A stretch of DNA of 64,000 bases from Sorex araneus (Eukaryota > Chordata > Mammalia > Eulipotyphla > Soricidae): the NCBI RefSeq assembly GCF_027595985.1, contig NC_073304.1, forward strand, positions 147,084,246 to 147,148,245, read 5' to 3'. Positions 1 to 63,200 of the stretch are shown piece after piece; within the stretch, counting starts at the first letter, position 1; every line of letters begins with the position of its first letter. The notes below the pieces were generated by a model. It was not told the DNA's origin. It saw nothing but the letters and a program-made list of their open reading frames with translations, and made no database searches. A program made the position numbers and the translations under genes.

Positions 1-40
1 CTGTGGTATCCTTAATAATTTTTAAGAATATTTGAAGGGG

Positions 41-604
41 CCATCTTCCCACCTTCAACAGAGAAGAGGCCAGGCAGTCTGGTGAGCAACGCGGCCGGAG
101 AAATGCTCCGGACCCGAATCCGGGCCAACAACACCAGGGATCCAGACGGAGGAGGTACAGCTGGCACACCTTCTCCGGATGGAACCCTGGCGACACTGAG
201 CAGCAACTAACACGGCTCCGGGTTGCGGGACTGGAACACATCCGAGCCGCGCGGCCGCTAATGTGGCCGCGCGACCTTTTCTAAAAACTGAAAATATACA
301 ATCTTTTAATGACAAACCAATTATCAAATGCTTCCTTAGTAGGGCTGTCTTCCCTGGGGGGAAACTCCAACAACAATAATGAGTTTTGTTTTGCAATATG
401 GAATGTAATCTAGGTAGAGAGAAAATGAAGTGAAATTCATCAGTCATACAGTTGAGGGGGGGCGGTGGCGGGGGGTATACTGGGGATTTTGGTGGTGGAA
501 TATGGGCACTGGTGAAGGGATGGTGTTTGAATATTGTATAACTGAGACATAAACCTGAAAACTTTGTAACTTTCCACATGGTGATATAATAAAAATTTAA
601 AAAA
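41..604 (+). mobile_element. Short retroposon with GC-rich head and L1-like tail
   Basis: Flanked by a perfect 17-bp target-site duplication AAGAATATTTGAAGGGG (24-40 and 605-621). The first ~240 bp are GC- and CpG-rich, including GCGCGGCCGCTAATGTGGCC. The rest (from about 300) matches the ends at 52900-53282 and 58030-58250: a G-run, then GGTATACTGGGGATTTTGGT, GGAATATGGGCACTGGTGAA, AACTTTGTAACTTTCCACAT and an A-tail. That 3' section parallels the L1 3' UTR seen at 32772-33245, suggesting L1 mobilisation. No open reading frame of note. Confidence 0.75.
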
Positions 605-621
605 AAGAATATTTGAAGGGG

Positions 622-772
622 TGGGGCCAAGAACAGAGGCCTAGCATGCTTGCCTTGCACAGGGCCAATCCAGGTCTGATCCCCAGCATCCCACTTGGCC
701 CTCTGAAGCTGCCAGGACTGATTCCTGAACACAGAGCCAGGAGTGTGGCCCAAAAACCCAGAGGAAAAATAC
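622..772 (+). mobile_element. SOR-type SINE, diverged
   Basis: GTGGGGCCAAGAACAGAGGC, CTTGCCTTGCACAGGGCC, CTGATTCCTGAACACAGAGC. It follows the 3' duplication of the 41-604 retroposon. Confidence 0.7.
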
Positions 773-778
773 ATATGG

Positions 779-880
779 GGGATTGGAGAGATAGTACAGG
801 TGGTAAGGCACTTGCCCTGTGTGTGTAGACTCTAGTCTGATCCCAGCACTACTGCATATAGCCCCAAAATAAAGCAGAGC
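779..880 (+). mobile_element. SOR-type SINE, internally deleted
   Basis: GGATTGGAGAGATAGTACAG, GGCACTTGCCCTGTGTG, CTGATCCCAGCAC, then directly to AGCCCCAAAATAAAG. The TGAGCACTGCCAGGAGTAA module is missing. Confidence 0.6.
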
Positions 881-960
881 AAAAAAAATTATATACATAC
901 ACACACATACATATGAACATGTGAGTATCAAGGAAAAGATGTGGGCACGTGGGACTCAAG

Positions 961-2019
961 TGTTCCGTGGCCAAGAGCCATTCCCCTGGCCAACCCCTGG
1001 CAAAGGACCGGGGAATGGAGAAACAGGGTCCCAGGCTTGTTGGCAGTTAATTTATTCCTCTCCTCCCCAATGTAGTCTGATCTCTCCCTTATAGCACATT
1101 CATAGTTGTAGTTTTGGTCACCATAGTTTCATCATCCTAGTCCCCATCATAGTCTTTGTTCGCTTACCCCCTGAAGCATAGTTACACAGAAATCATGAAG
1201 GGTGGGGTACACATAGGTGGGGTGGAACATTGTCATAACAACAAACAGAGGTAAGTCTACTCCTTTAGGGAAAGTTCTAGGAGATTAACTCAAGGACATA
1301 ATCTCATATGGGGTTCAGCACTCCAGATTACTAGAAGATCTGCTCAAGGGGGGATTCCATCCAGGGGTGTATTGCTTTCTCCTTTCCTCAGCTAGTAATC
1401 CATTTAAACAATAATAGTAAACTTAATTTATAATATTTCTAGTTCATTTTGTATGAACACAGTAAGGAATATACTAAGCTTAAAGTTTGGTTCTTCCTGA
1501 GGACATCTCGCTATATATCCCAGACTACAGTCCTCAGGCCAGGTTAGTCTTTCCTAACCGCAGCAGGATCCTTATTCAGTTACTTATTTTTAGGTCATGA
1601 CAGAGTTTGTCCATGACAGTGTTCTTAACTTATTATACTTCTTATGGCATTTAACTTGTCCCTTTCCTATGCCAGGGTAGCTCACAGCTACCCTTTTTCA
1701 GGACCCTCCTTTTGGGGGTGTTAGGAACTAGATGCAACTGAGGCTTAAGTCAGGTAAATATGATGGATGCACAGGAGTGAATATTATTTGGAGTCAATTA
1801 ACTCCCACGTTACAAAGCATAGCATCAACTGTCTTCCTGTGTCTATACAAAAAGGATGTTGTTAACCCATGCAAAAGACATAAAGGAAAGAGAAAAGCTG
1901 TAACATAGAATTATTAGTGTCTGATGGAATTGGGTGTGCCTCAGGGGCACTTGTGGGAGTGGCTCAATAAACCTAAGCTCCCTGTGGGAGGAGCAAGGAC
2001 AACCCAATGTTACCCAACA
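961..2019 (+). mobile_element. Solo LTR of an endogenous retrovirus
   Basis: Starts TGTTCCGTGGCCAAGAGCCA and ends GTTACCCAACA (TG...CA). A polyadenylation signal AATAAA lies at 1966-1971. The same family occurs inverted at 7556-8611, and a related subfamily at 46426-47442 shares the 3' half. No gag, pol or env is attached. Flanking duplications are no longer recognisable. Confidence 0.7.
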
Positions 2020-2569
2020 TAAACATATGTGCACACATACACATACATATTGAATCCAAAACATTTGAAAAATCACTGGGTTTGAGTTTCTCAAGTCCAA
2101 AAATGCATCCTGGTGTGTATGTTTGTGCCTCTGATCTTTGTAGGGTCAGTTAAACATCACTTAAAGGAACGAACTTGAGAATCAGCTTGAAATAGGCTAA
2201 TTTTACATCTTCCACTTAAGATTGCCTGATCTCAGATTCTTCCATCTGCAACAGAAAGGTAATATCCTACAGCTACTTGAGGATTAAATACTGTACACAA
2301 AAAAGGACCGGTTATTTCACTGTTATTTAAAAGAATTCTTGTTCACTAGGCTAAGTGGTTCTTTGCTTTGGGGCTGAAAGAAGACATACAACAAATTGAG
2401 GTCTAAGGGCTATTCTGAATGAATACCAGTCGGGTCCCCATTTATTACTTACTGGATCTAATTAGAAATTCTACGAGACATGAAGACTCCAAGTGAGGGA
2501 GGAGCAACTTTAGTAGTCCTTGTGGTCACGGGTTTGTGTCTTCCCTGGGGAAAACTCCTGGTCGCTCGC

Positions 2570-2872
2570 CTAGCATAGTTGCTGCTTGGTAAAATTGGTA
2601 AAATATTCATTAAGGACAGTGACTTCACGACCAGATGATTTGTAAATATGAACTCCGGGTAGCATCTTAGAATCAGGAGCTCCTCTCAGTATCATTACTC
2701 CATTCAAGTCTGTGCTGCCTACCACAAATTCTACATACTCAGGCTTTGGGTATGACAGATGGATATTGATCTCTTAGCACTTCTTATTTTTTCTAGTTGA
2801 CATTTCTCTGCTAACTCTGACATTTCTATGGAATCCTTCAATCACCAAAGCCAGGCCCCATGCTGTGTCCAT
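2570..2872 (-). pseudogene. Unidentified coding-like relic
   Basis: A minus-strand frame of 100 codons from ATG at 2872 to TAG at 2572-2570, interrupted once by TAA at 2776-2774. The part after that stop reads like conserved protein: EINIHLSYPKPEYVEFVV, GSTDLNGVMILRGAPDSK, MLPGVHIYKSSGREVTVL, ending NEYFTNFTKQQLC. I do not recognise the family. It could be a processed pseudogene fragment or a last exon of a gene. No poly-A tail or acceptor with a good pyrimidine tract is obvious. It lies between two LTR copies of opposite orientation, downstream of SPAG17. Confidence 0.33.
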
Positions 2873-2944
2873 GTTCAATAATTAAAGGTTACCGTCTTTC
2901 TGTGCCTAACCAGGGGTGGAGGCAGGGTGAAGATATCTCCAAGC

Positions 2945-3096
2945 AAGGAAATTAAATGTTTATTACTTCTGGCTCTGTGCTCAGAACCATTCCTGGATGG
3001 GGCCTAAGGTACCATGTAGGTGCCTGGGATGGAACCTAGGTCAGATGTGTGCAAGGCAAGTGCTACCTATTGCTGTGCAAGTTGCTCCAGCCCTAA
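2945..3096 (-). mobile_element. SOR-type SINE
   Basis: Antisense: TTCTGGCTCTGTGCTCAGAA, GGATGGAACCTAGGTCAG, GTGCAAGGCAAGTGC, GTTGCTCCAGCCC. Confidence 0.7.
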
Positions 3097-3254
3097 CACT
3101 GGTCCTTTGGTTAATTTCCTTATATAATGATTGCAGAAACCTGATATTTGTACTCAGAAAAAAGTCCATATCTCCAGTGACTTCTTTCCTGAGTATCCCA
3201 TTTTTAACTTGTAAGTTTTGCGCTTCCTCCTAACACCCTTTCCCTATAGTTGTC

Positions 3255-3437
3255 TGTTTTTTTGTTTGTTTTGTTTTGGGGCAATGCCCAGCAATGCTCA
3301 GAGGTTACTCCTGGCTCTATACTCAGGAATCAGCCTTGTGGGTTCGGGGGATCATAAGGGATTCCGAGGATCCAACCTGGGCCAGCCACATGCAAGGCAA
3401 ATGCCCTACTTGCTGTGCTGTATTACTCTGACCCCTC
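3255..3437 (-). mobile_element. SOR-type SINE
   Basis: Antisense with T-rich tail, CAGCAATGCTCAGAGGTTAC, ATGCAAGGCAAATGCCCTAC, ending TTACTCTGACCCC. Confidence 0.75.
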
Positions 3438-3865
3438 AGTTGTCTCTACTGTCACCCTCATAGTTCATTTTCTTACTTCCATTGTACATTTATCTGTCCT
3501 CTGACCAGAATGGAAGCTACATACATTCACTTGTTCATTGCTCCCAAGTCTCCAAATTAGAGACACTTGCCTTTGAAAGAATGAACAAACTCATCCAACC
3601 TCTGTTCTTTTGAAGTCAAGGTTCTCTAATGTTCTTCACACATTTACACCTGAGAACTGACACCTTTCTGCATACTGACCCATGAGCCCACAGTGATAGC
3701 CGCTGAGGTAGCCATTGGTTCTCAACCTTTCTACATCAGGGACTGCCAGCTGAAATCCACTGCTCTAAATTTCTCCTTCACCTAAGTCTGACTTCATTCT
3801 TTCATCTTCATTATTCAAGTGCTCTCTTGGATATTGCTGTGTCAACGACCTCTCCTTCTTGTTTT

Positions 3866-4042
3866 TAATGTTTTTTGGGGGGTTGGGGGTCACACCTGGC
3901 AGTGCTCAGAGCTCACTCCTGGTGGTGTTCAGGGTGCCCTTTGCAATGCCAGTGATTGAACCAGGATTGGTGCCAGTGATTGAACCAGGATTGGCCACCT
4001 GCAAGGCAAATATATTAGCCGCTGTATTATCTCTTGGCCCAT
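3866..4042 (-). mobile_element. SOR-type SINE with internal 24-bp duplication
   Basis: Antisense, GTCACACCTGGCAGTGCTCA ... TTATCTCTTGGCCC. The B-box region GCCAGTGATTGAACCAGGAT occurs twice in tandem (3947 and 3971). Confidence 0.75.
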
Positions 4043-4159
4043 GTTTTAATGCTTCTCTTCTGATCCATTTCTCCTGCCTTCAAACATGTTTAAGTCTGCA
4101 CTAATCTAAGAAATAAGTTTCTCCTTTGCTTTTGTCTCTCTAATGTGTCATATTCTCTT

Positions 4160-4329
4160 TTTTTTTCTTTTTGGGTCACACCTGGCGATGCACAGGGGTT
4201 ACTCCTGGCTCTGCACTCAGGAATTACTCCTGGTGGTACTCAGGGGACCATATGGAATGCTGGGAATTGAACCTAGGTCGGTTGTGTGCAAGGCAAATGC
4301 CCTACCCGCTGTGATATCGCTCTAGCCCT
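4160..4329 (-). mobile_element. SOR-type SINE, full length with TSD
   Basis: Antisense: GGGTCACACCTGGCGATGCA ... GATATCGCTCTAGCCC. Perfect 16-bp target-site duplication TGTGTCATATTCTCTT (4144-4159 and 4330-4345). Confidence 0.88.
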
Positions 4330-4817
4330 GTGTCATATTCTCTTGTCCTTTCTTTAATAATAAATTTTATCAGAGTAACTGTACTCAATATTTCCTATGT
4401 ATTGTATTATATATATTTAAAATCCAGTCACTTGCTTTATCTTTTGCAATTCAGTTTTTATCTCTAGCAGTCCTGTTTAAGTGTGAATTCTTGACATTTA
4501 TAGAGCATCTATCAATTCCATATGTTTTAAAATTCCTTCTGAGGCTTCTGAAATATTTGGTTTTCCAATGCTCATTCTGTTTCCATAGACTCCTTATCTT
4601 CCTCCTGCTCAGAAAGCAGGCCCCAAATCTCTGCTCCTTTGCAGAGATATCACTGCTGGTAGCTCTAGATATCACTGCTGGTAGTGATGGCTCAGAAAAT
4701 TCTCACATAGTCAGCTCTGACTGTGAAGCTGCAATCTAGCCCCGCATATCCATGATTCAATCATCTAAGCACAAAACCTTGCTGAACTTCTCCGGAAGGG
4801 ACCCAGAGTGCAGTGTG

Positions 4818-4930
4818 TGTGGGGGGCGCCAGCTCAGTGGTCAGGCCTAGGGACCTGGAGGTCCTGGGGACCGAACCTGGGACCTTATGCAAGCAAGGCT
4901 GTGTGCTAATCCTTGTCACTGGCCTGGCAC
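4818..4930 (-). mobile_element. Old SOR-type SINE
   Basis: Diverged: TCCTGGGGACCGAACCTGGG, CTTATGCAAGCAAGGCTG, CACTGGCCTGGCACC. Confidence 0.45.
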
Positions 4931-5447
4931 CACACGTGAACTGTTAGGTCCTTTTGCTTCTTTTCCATCAATGAATTCTATCTCAGATGCTGTCTCTCTC
5001 AAATATCTTTCATCCATTCCCCTCTTCATGTTCACTGGAGGACCGAAGGTTTCTGTTTTTACATTTGGCCTCCTGAATGTGCTTTACAGTGATTTTTGGT
5101 TATTCTGTCTCTATTCTCCTTCAGTATAACCCCGCACAATTGGACTGGATTCATTCATTTTTAAGATATTGATTAAACATCCCATTGGAGCAGAAATATC
5201 CAATGAGTATGACTACCCAGACCAAAAAGAAAAAATTTAAACAAAGGATCCAAAAATCTTTCACTACTTCCTTCCTTCCAATTTTCTCACTGTATTTCTA
5301 TGTCCCTAAATTCTCACAAAGTGACCCCTACTGGTCCAAGCACATATCTAGAACTTTCCTCATGTTAGGGGCTTGTCCATTCTAGTATGTGTCTCCTTTC
5401 ATCAAAAGTTTTTGCATTCTACAAGATGCAATTCAAAATACAAAAAT

Positions 5448-5612
5448 AGAAGCCAGAGAGACAGTAGAGTGGGTAGGACTTGCATGTAGCGAACCCCAGT
5501 TCAATCCCTAGCATCCCATATGGTCCTGGATGCCTATCAGGTCTGATCTCTGAACACAGAGCCAGGAGTAATCCCTAAGCACTGATGAGTATGACCCTCC
5601 CCACCCCAAAGA
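5448..5612 (+). mobile_element. SOR-type SINE
   Basis: AAGCCAGAGAGACAGTAGAG, CCCAGTTCAATCCCTAGCAT, CACAGAGCCAGGAGTAATCC, A-rich end. Confidence 0.75.
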
Positions 5613-5891
5613 ACTACTTTGGTTTATATATAAACAAATTAATAAATGATTCATGTCACTAGAGTACAAAATAAAGGAATTAAGAGACGAGATTTTATTT
5701 TTGCCACTAGTCTATATGTTTCTTAAAATATTTTTATTTCTATACTCAAAATATTTTATACAGTATACCCTTCCTATAGCAAGCACCTGATGTCTGTATA
5801 TGTATATAGGAATTATTAATGTAAGAATAAGTTATCACATATCCTAATATTAGATTTTTTAAAATTTAAAAAGATGCTTTTTTGTGTGTGT

Positions 5892-6041
5892 GCCAGAGAG
5901 AGAATATATGGGTTAAGGTGATTGTCTTACATGCAGCTGACCTGGGTTCAATTCCTGGCACTGCATATGTTCATTCAACCACTAACAGAAGTGATCCCTG
6001 AGCACTGCTGGGTATGACCCCAAAACAAACAACAACAAAAA
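5892..6041 (+). mobile_element. SOR-type SINE
   Basis: GCCAGAGAGAGAATATATGG, CTGACCTGGGTTCAATTCCT, GATCCCTGAGCACTGCTGGG, tail CCCCAAAACAAACAACAAC. Confidence 0.75.
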
Positions 6042-6171
6042 GCTTTTCTAAAACATTTTGACACCCCACCCCATCAACAGCTAGTAATATCAACACAGTT
6101 CCATGCGCCAGTCCTTTACTAGATGATTTCAAAGATGAATGAAGTAGTCTTTGTCCTAAAATTTTTAAATC

Positions 6172-6332
6172 TGGGGTCAGAGAACTAGTACAGCAAGCAG
6201 GTAAGGTGCATGCGAGAGACCTTAGTTTGAACCCCAGTATCCCATAGGGCCCTCCGAAGACCGCTAGGGTGATTTCTGACTGCAGAGCCAGGAGTAAGCC
6301 CTGCCGAGTGCGCCTCCCCACACCTCCAAAAT
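6172..6332 (+). mobile_element. SOR-type SINE
   Basis: CTGGGGTCAGAGAACTAGTA, GTTTGAACCCCAGTATCCCA, GCAGAGCCAGGAGTAAGCCC. Confidence 0.75.
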
Positions 6333-6758
6333 AGTAAGTTGTCTTTTATTTTTTGTTTATAAACAGCTCCATTTTTAATATAATTTACTATAGATACTAT
6401 ATGTATGTAAAGCATTTTAGCATAATATTTTGTTGTTTTCTTTTTTTTAAATAAAGTAAACAAAACCAAATTAAAAACTAATGCATATTTAGGTAGTTTT
6501 CTTACCCTACCCTTTCTCTGTCAATAATTACAGATAATCTATTGTTTAAAAATAATGGAAAAACTCCCTGTGTAAGCCTCTGTGTGAGAGAGGATGTGGT
6601 CACATCCATGTTCTCATGGGTAACAGCTTTCCTCCTCTAGTAACTAGTTTTGCAGATAGAACTAATGAAAACGCAACATATCAGGGTAAGCATTTTGGTT
6701 CCATGTTTTCCTTGCTCAAATGCTGTTTCTGTACTAATGTGACTAAGCGTGTCATACT

Positions 6759-57969
<51,211 letters not shown>

Positions 57970-58029
57970 TCATAGATCCTAGTCACAAACTGTGTTTCTA
58001 GGAAGAAAACATTATGCAAGAAAGAAAGA

Positions 58030-58250
58030 GTAATCAAGGTAAAGAGAAAATGAAGTGAAATTCATCAGTTATACAGTTGGGGGTGGGGGGCGGGGGCGGG
58101 GGGTATACTGGGGATTTTGGTGGTGGAATATGGGCACTGGTGAAGGGATGGTGTTTTAATATTGTATAACTGAGACATAAACCTGAGAACTTTGTAAATT
58201 TCCACACGGTGATAAAATTTAAAAAATCATAAAAAATTTAAAAAAAGAAT
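58030..58250 (+). mobile_element. Tail copy of the 41-604 retroposon family
   Basis: A 5'-truncated copy starting GAGAAAATGAAGTGAAATTC, then a G-rich run, GGGGATTTTGGTGGTGGAAT, TTGTATAACTGAGACATAAA and an AT-rich tail. It is nearly identical to 420-604. Confidence 0.72.
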
Positions 58251-58473
58251 AATAATTTGCAGTGAATACATTACCTAATGTGGCTTGACTATGGGAGAGA
58301 CCCCAAAGGATTTTGACTAAGGATTTATTGTAAAATTTATCTTGTAAGAGAAAAACAAAATGAAGCAGATCCTTAGCCTTAGAATGGTTTCAATAAAATA
58401 GATTTAATTTAATTATAAAAAAAAAGAAAGAAAGAGTAGACTTAAGGTTTATACAATATGGATAAAAAGGCAA

Positions 58474-58612
58474 ACTGAGGGTCAGAGAGGTAGTACAGTG
58501 GGTAGGGCACTTGCCCTGCATGGGTTCAATCTCTGGCACCCCATGTGGTCCCCTGAGCACCACCAGGAGCAATTCCTGAGTGCAGAGCAGAGGAGTCCCT
58601 GAGCATCAAAGT
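58474..58612 (+). mobile_element. SOR-type SINE
   Basis: GGGTCAGAGAGGTAGTACAG, GGTTCAATCTCTGGCACCCC, ATTCCTGAGTGCAGAGCAGA. Confidence 0.75.
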
Positions 58613-58977
58613 ATGTTCCAATCACTTTCCCACCACCCCACCCGCCCCCTCCGAAAAGCAAACTAATTAAGCTGCACCTTTACACGTCCTTAGACTTTAT
58701 GTATTCAAATATCTTTTCCAAATAATAGTCTTGTGTTCTCTTAATGAATCGTAACACATTTTTACTGCTACAAACATACATGGACGTATTAGAAACGTTT
58801 GGAAACACTTAACACCATTGGCTAAAAGCATCTGTAAGAGGATCAAACTTATAGGGCACATACTGGCTTGTATGTGCCTTGAATGAAGAAAACCTTGGAT
58901 TCATTTCCCTGGTGACTGACACAAGTCCTCTAGTTATAATTTTTGAGTAATGACTTTTTAAAAAGTGTTTTAAAAAA

Positions 58978-59121
58978 CTTTTTCAAATGAATTTTAATTT
59001 AATTAAAGAACCATGACTTACAAAGTTAGTGACAGTTGAGCTCTAGGCATATAATATTTCAACACCAGTGTCAACGTCCCTCCACCAGTGTTCCTTACTA
59101 CTACCGCCCCTCCCCCCCACA

Positions 59122-59153
<32 letters not shown>

Positions 59154-60198
59154 TCTGCCACCTTCTGCCTGTCACCTTGACAGGAACATTCCAAAGTTCC
59201 AGTGGTTGCAGCTTAGATCTCATGTTTTCAGTGTTTGGGTCCGTGTTCGGATATCTAGCTATACTACTATCCCTTATCACCAGGGTAAGTGAAGCCCTCG
59301 CCCCTCTTCCTTCCGCCTTGATTTCTTTCCTTCTCTGTCCTTCTTTTCTAAATTCTGGGGTGAAGTGTGATCTAGGCATCTCCCTTTTCTACAATATATT
59401 TCTTCATCCAGTTGTTTTATCTACCACAGATAAGTGAGGTCATCCTGTATTTGTCTTTCTTCTGACTTACTTCACTCAGCATGATATCTTCCAGTTCCAG
59501 ACTGGGAACTGGAAGATTTTCCAGGCTGCAGAAAATTGCATGATTTCATTGTTCCTAGCAGCTGCATAGTATTCCAGTGTGTAGATATACCACATCTTTA
59601 TAATCCACTCATCTGTGGTTGGATACCTAGGTTGATTCAACATCTTAGCCATTGTGCTAAATGCAACAATGAATAATGGTTTGCATATGTTATTTTGAAT
59701 GAATTGTTTTTAAGTCCTGGGAGCAGATGCCCAAAAATGGAATTGCTGGGTTATGTGGCCATTCAATTTTAAGTTTATTGTGGATTTTTGATACTGTTTC
59801 TCACAGGGTTTGAATCAGACAACACTGCCAGTTGCAGTGTTTGTTGTTGTTGTTTGTTTTTTAATCAACACATCTCCACCAACATAGATTGTTCCTACAG
59901 TTTTCGATAAGTGCCATTCTCACTTGTGTAAGATGACATCTCATTGTTGTCTTGATTTGAATTTTTCTAATGATAAGTGATGATGAGTTTGTTTTTTTTT
60001 CCCACGTACTGACTGGCTATCTGCCTGTCTCCCTCTAAGAAGTGTCTGTTCATTTCTTTTCCCCATTTTGATAGGGTCTTTAAATTTTTAAAATTTATTT
60101 TTGTGAGTATTTTATGTATCCTGGGTATCAACCCTTTATATGATGTGCTGAATGCAAATATTTTCAGGAGGTAATGACTTCTCACTCAAGTAGGTAGG
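58978..60198 (-). mobile_element. Older L1, antisense, 3' part
   Basis: From the 3' end at AACCATGACTTACAAAG (58985, with TCCACCAGTGTTCC) through the 3' UTR and ORF2 C-terminal sequence (TGACTTACTTCACTCAGCAT, TAGTATTCCAGTGTGTAGAT, TCCACCAACATAGATTG). It is more diverged than the L1 at 61506 and contains a CA repeat at 59121-59152. Confidence 0.75.
59121..59152. repeat. (CA)n microsatellite in L1 tail
   Basis: CA run of about 30 bp within the antisense L1 at 58978. Confidence 0.92.
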
Positions 60199-60199
60199 T

Positions 60200-60480
60200 T
60201 CCTTTTATTTTTTAATGATATGCTTAACATACCACAACTAAAATCACTTTAAAGTACACATTCAGTGAATGTTAGTATGCTCAAAAACTTGTGCCACTAT
60301 TAGTTCTAATTCAAGAATGTTTTCATCATTAGAAATCTGATGAAAATGTTTCATCATCATTCAACCCTGATGTCACTAGCAGTCACTCTACATCGTTCTT
60401 GTCCCTTGCCCTCTGTATTCACTGATCTGCTGTCTCTGTGGATTGAACTATTTCAGAATTTTTGTATAATCAGAGGATAA
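60200..60480 (-). mobile_element. Ancient L1M-type relic
   Basis: Resembles the antisense 3' region of old mammalian L1s: TGATATGCTTAACATACCAC, AAGTACACATTCAGTG, CTTGTGCCACTATTAGTTC, then CTGTCTCTGTGGATTGAAC. Strongly diverged. Confidence 0.5.
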
Positions 60481-61263
60481 TGGAGAAGCTATCAATCAAT
60501 ATTTCCCTCAAGAAAATCCAGACTCTGCACTTACTAAACAAACAAGGTAAGTGAGCTGATAGAATATGTAAAGGAAAAATAACACATGCAATGAACTGAA
60601 ACGAAGTATGAGAATGACAACTCAACAGGTAGAAATATTAATAAATAGGAACTATTTTAAAAATTGGATAGACAATCGGAATCTTAAAACAGATTACTGG
60701 AAATGTACAATTCATAATGCAGTTAACATCAAATCTGAGCTGGATGAATAAAGAATAAGCAAACTTGATGTCCTAAATCAACAGATTAGCCATCTCTGAG
60801 AAAGAAAGTGGTAAAAACAATAGAAAAATGAACAGCGTCTCAGAGACTTGGGGACTCCAGCACTTAGAGTAATAGTTAGACATTAAGAATCCAAGGAAAA
60901 GAATGAGAATGTTATAAAAATATTTGAAGAAATCCTTGCTTAAAACCCTACATTTGATGAAAACAATCTATACATGCAATAATATCAATAAACTCACAGA
61001 ATATCAATAAACTTCAAAAATAATTGCAGATTTGAGGGATGGAGCTTTGGGGGAACCTGAAATCTAATCTTCCTTTTTCAGTGGCTGCTGACCTGCTTAA
61101 TTGTCACTACTATGATGACAAGAGGGCACTGGTTTTCAAGGTCACCATGACGTAGGTGAGACTTTCAGTTTGTATTGAACCCTCCAGCTAGATCAAAACT
61201 GATGTTGCTGGTCCCTGAGAGTTCTTCCCTCCACTCTCCTTCCCCCTCCCCTTCTTCCCTTTG
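60481..61263. other. Unassigned sequence
   Basis: No exon or repeat recognised upstream of SPAG17 exon A on the gene strand. Confidence 0.35.

Positions 61264-61333
<70 letters not shown>
61264..61333. repeat. (CT)n(CA)n microsatellite
   Basis: A CT run followed by a CA run, about 70 bp. Confidence 0.95.
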
Positions 61334-61334
<1 letters not shown>

Positions 61335-61505
61335 CTGCACACAAGCATATACAAAACAATGGACTTCAGAAGGCAGTGACATGCCATGTTCAAAGTGCTT
61401 AAATAAATAAAAAATCCATCAGTCATATATATGTATATATAAGGCCATGAGATATATACATATATATTCATCTCTATAGTTCTTTCTCTTATATTAACAA
61501 CCAAC

Positions 61506-63200
61506 ATATTTTTTTAAATTTTTATTATTTTTTTACATTTTTTTAAATTAGTGAATCACCGTGAGGGTACAGTTACAGATTTATACATTTTTGTGCACAT
61601 GTTTTGCCCATACAAAGTTCAAGAACCCATCTCTTCACCAGTGCCCATTCTCCACCACCAGTAAACCCAGCATCCCTCCCACCCTCCCCAGTCCCGTCTC
61701 CTCCCACCCCACACTGCCACTATGGCAGGGTATTCCCCTTTGTTCTCTCTCTCTGATTAGGTGTTGTGGTTTGCAATAAAGGTGTTGAGTGGCCATTGTG
61801 TTCAGTCTCTAGTCCACATTCGGCACGCATCACCTTTCCCCCACATGACCTCTGACCACATTTTACCTTCTCTGAGTTGCCCAGAATGAGAGACCAGCCT
61901 CCAAGCCATGGAGTCAACCTCCTGGTACTTATTACTACTATTCTTGGGTGTTAGACTCCTAGTCTATTATTCTATACTCCACAGATGAGTGCAGTCCTTC
62001 TATGTCTGTCCCTCTCTTTCTGACTCATTTCACTTAGCACGATACTCTCCATGTCTATCCATTTATAAGCAAATTTCATGACTTCATTTCTCCTAACAGC
62101 TGCATAGTATTCCATTGTGTAGATGTACCAAAGTTTCTTTAACCAGTCATCTGTTTTAGGGCACTCGGGTTGTTTCCAGATTTTGGCTATTGTGAACAGT
62201 TGCAATGAACATATAAGTACAGATGTCATTTCTACTGTGCTTTTTTGCACTTTCGGGACATAGTCCCAGAAGTGGTATTGCGGGGTCATATGGAAGCTCA
62301 GTTTCTAGCTTTTGAAAGACTGTCCATATTGTTTTCCAGAAAGGCTGGACCAGTTGGCATTCCCACCAACAGTGAAAGAGCATCCCTTTTCCCTCACATT
62401 CACGCCAGCACTGGTTGCTTTTGTTCTTTTGAATGTGTGCCAGTCTCTGTGGTGTGAGATGATATCTCATTGTTGTTTTGATTTGCACCTCCCTGATGAC
62501 TAGCGATGTGGAGCATTTTTTCATGTTCCTTTTGGTCATTTGTATTTTTTTGAGGAAACTTCTGTTCATTTCTTCTCCCCAATTTTTGATGGGGTTGGAG
62601 GGTTTTTTCTTGTATAATTCTACTAGTGTCTTGTATATCCTGGACATCCTGGATATTGTATATCTTGTATATCCCTTATCAGATGGGTATTGGGTAAATA
62701 TTCTTTCCCATTCTGTGGGCTCCTTCTGTATTTTGGTCACTGTTTCTTTTGAAGTGCAGAAGCTTCTTAATTTGATGTAGTCCTATTTGTTTATATTTAC
62801 TTCCACTTGCATGGTCAGTGCTGTTTCATCCTTAAAGATGCTTTTAGCTTCAATATCATGGAGGGTTCTGCCTAAATTTTTCTCTATGTACCTTATGGAT
62901 TCATGTCTGATATTGAGGTCTTTAACCCACTTTGATCTGACTTTTGTGCCTGGCATTAGACAGAGTTCATTTTGTTTTGTAAGTAGTTTTTCCAGCACCA
63001 CTTGTTGAAGAGACTTTTCTGGTTCCACTTCACATTTCTTGCTCCTTTGTCAAAGATTAAGTGGCCATATATTTGGGGATCTGTGACAGGATATTCAAAG
63101 CTGTTCTATTGGTCTACAAGTCTATTTCTAGCTGAATACCATGCTGTTTTAATTACTACTGCTCTGTAGTAGAGTTTGAAGTTGGGGTAGGTGATGCCAC
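61506..63200 (-). mobile_element. 5'-truncated L1, antisense
   Basis: The T-rich tail at 61506-61550 is the poly-A end on the minus strand. The 3' UTR follows (61560-61930) and then ORF2 C-terminal sequence, open over 62740-62156 ([33 protein letters not shown]). It reaches back to [20 protein letters not shown] at about 63130-63195. It meets another L1 head to head at 63200. Confidence 0.85.

Noticed and set aside
3700..3770. GGTTCTCAACCTTTCTACAT as a hAT transposon end
   Set aside because: Only one end-like motif is visible and nothing resembling the partner end.
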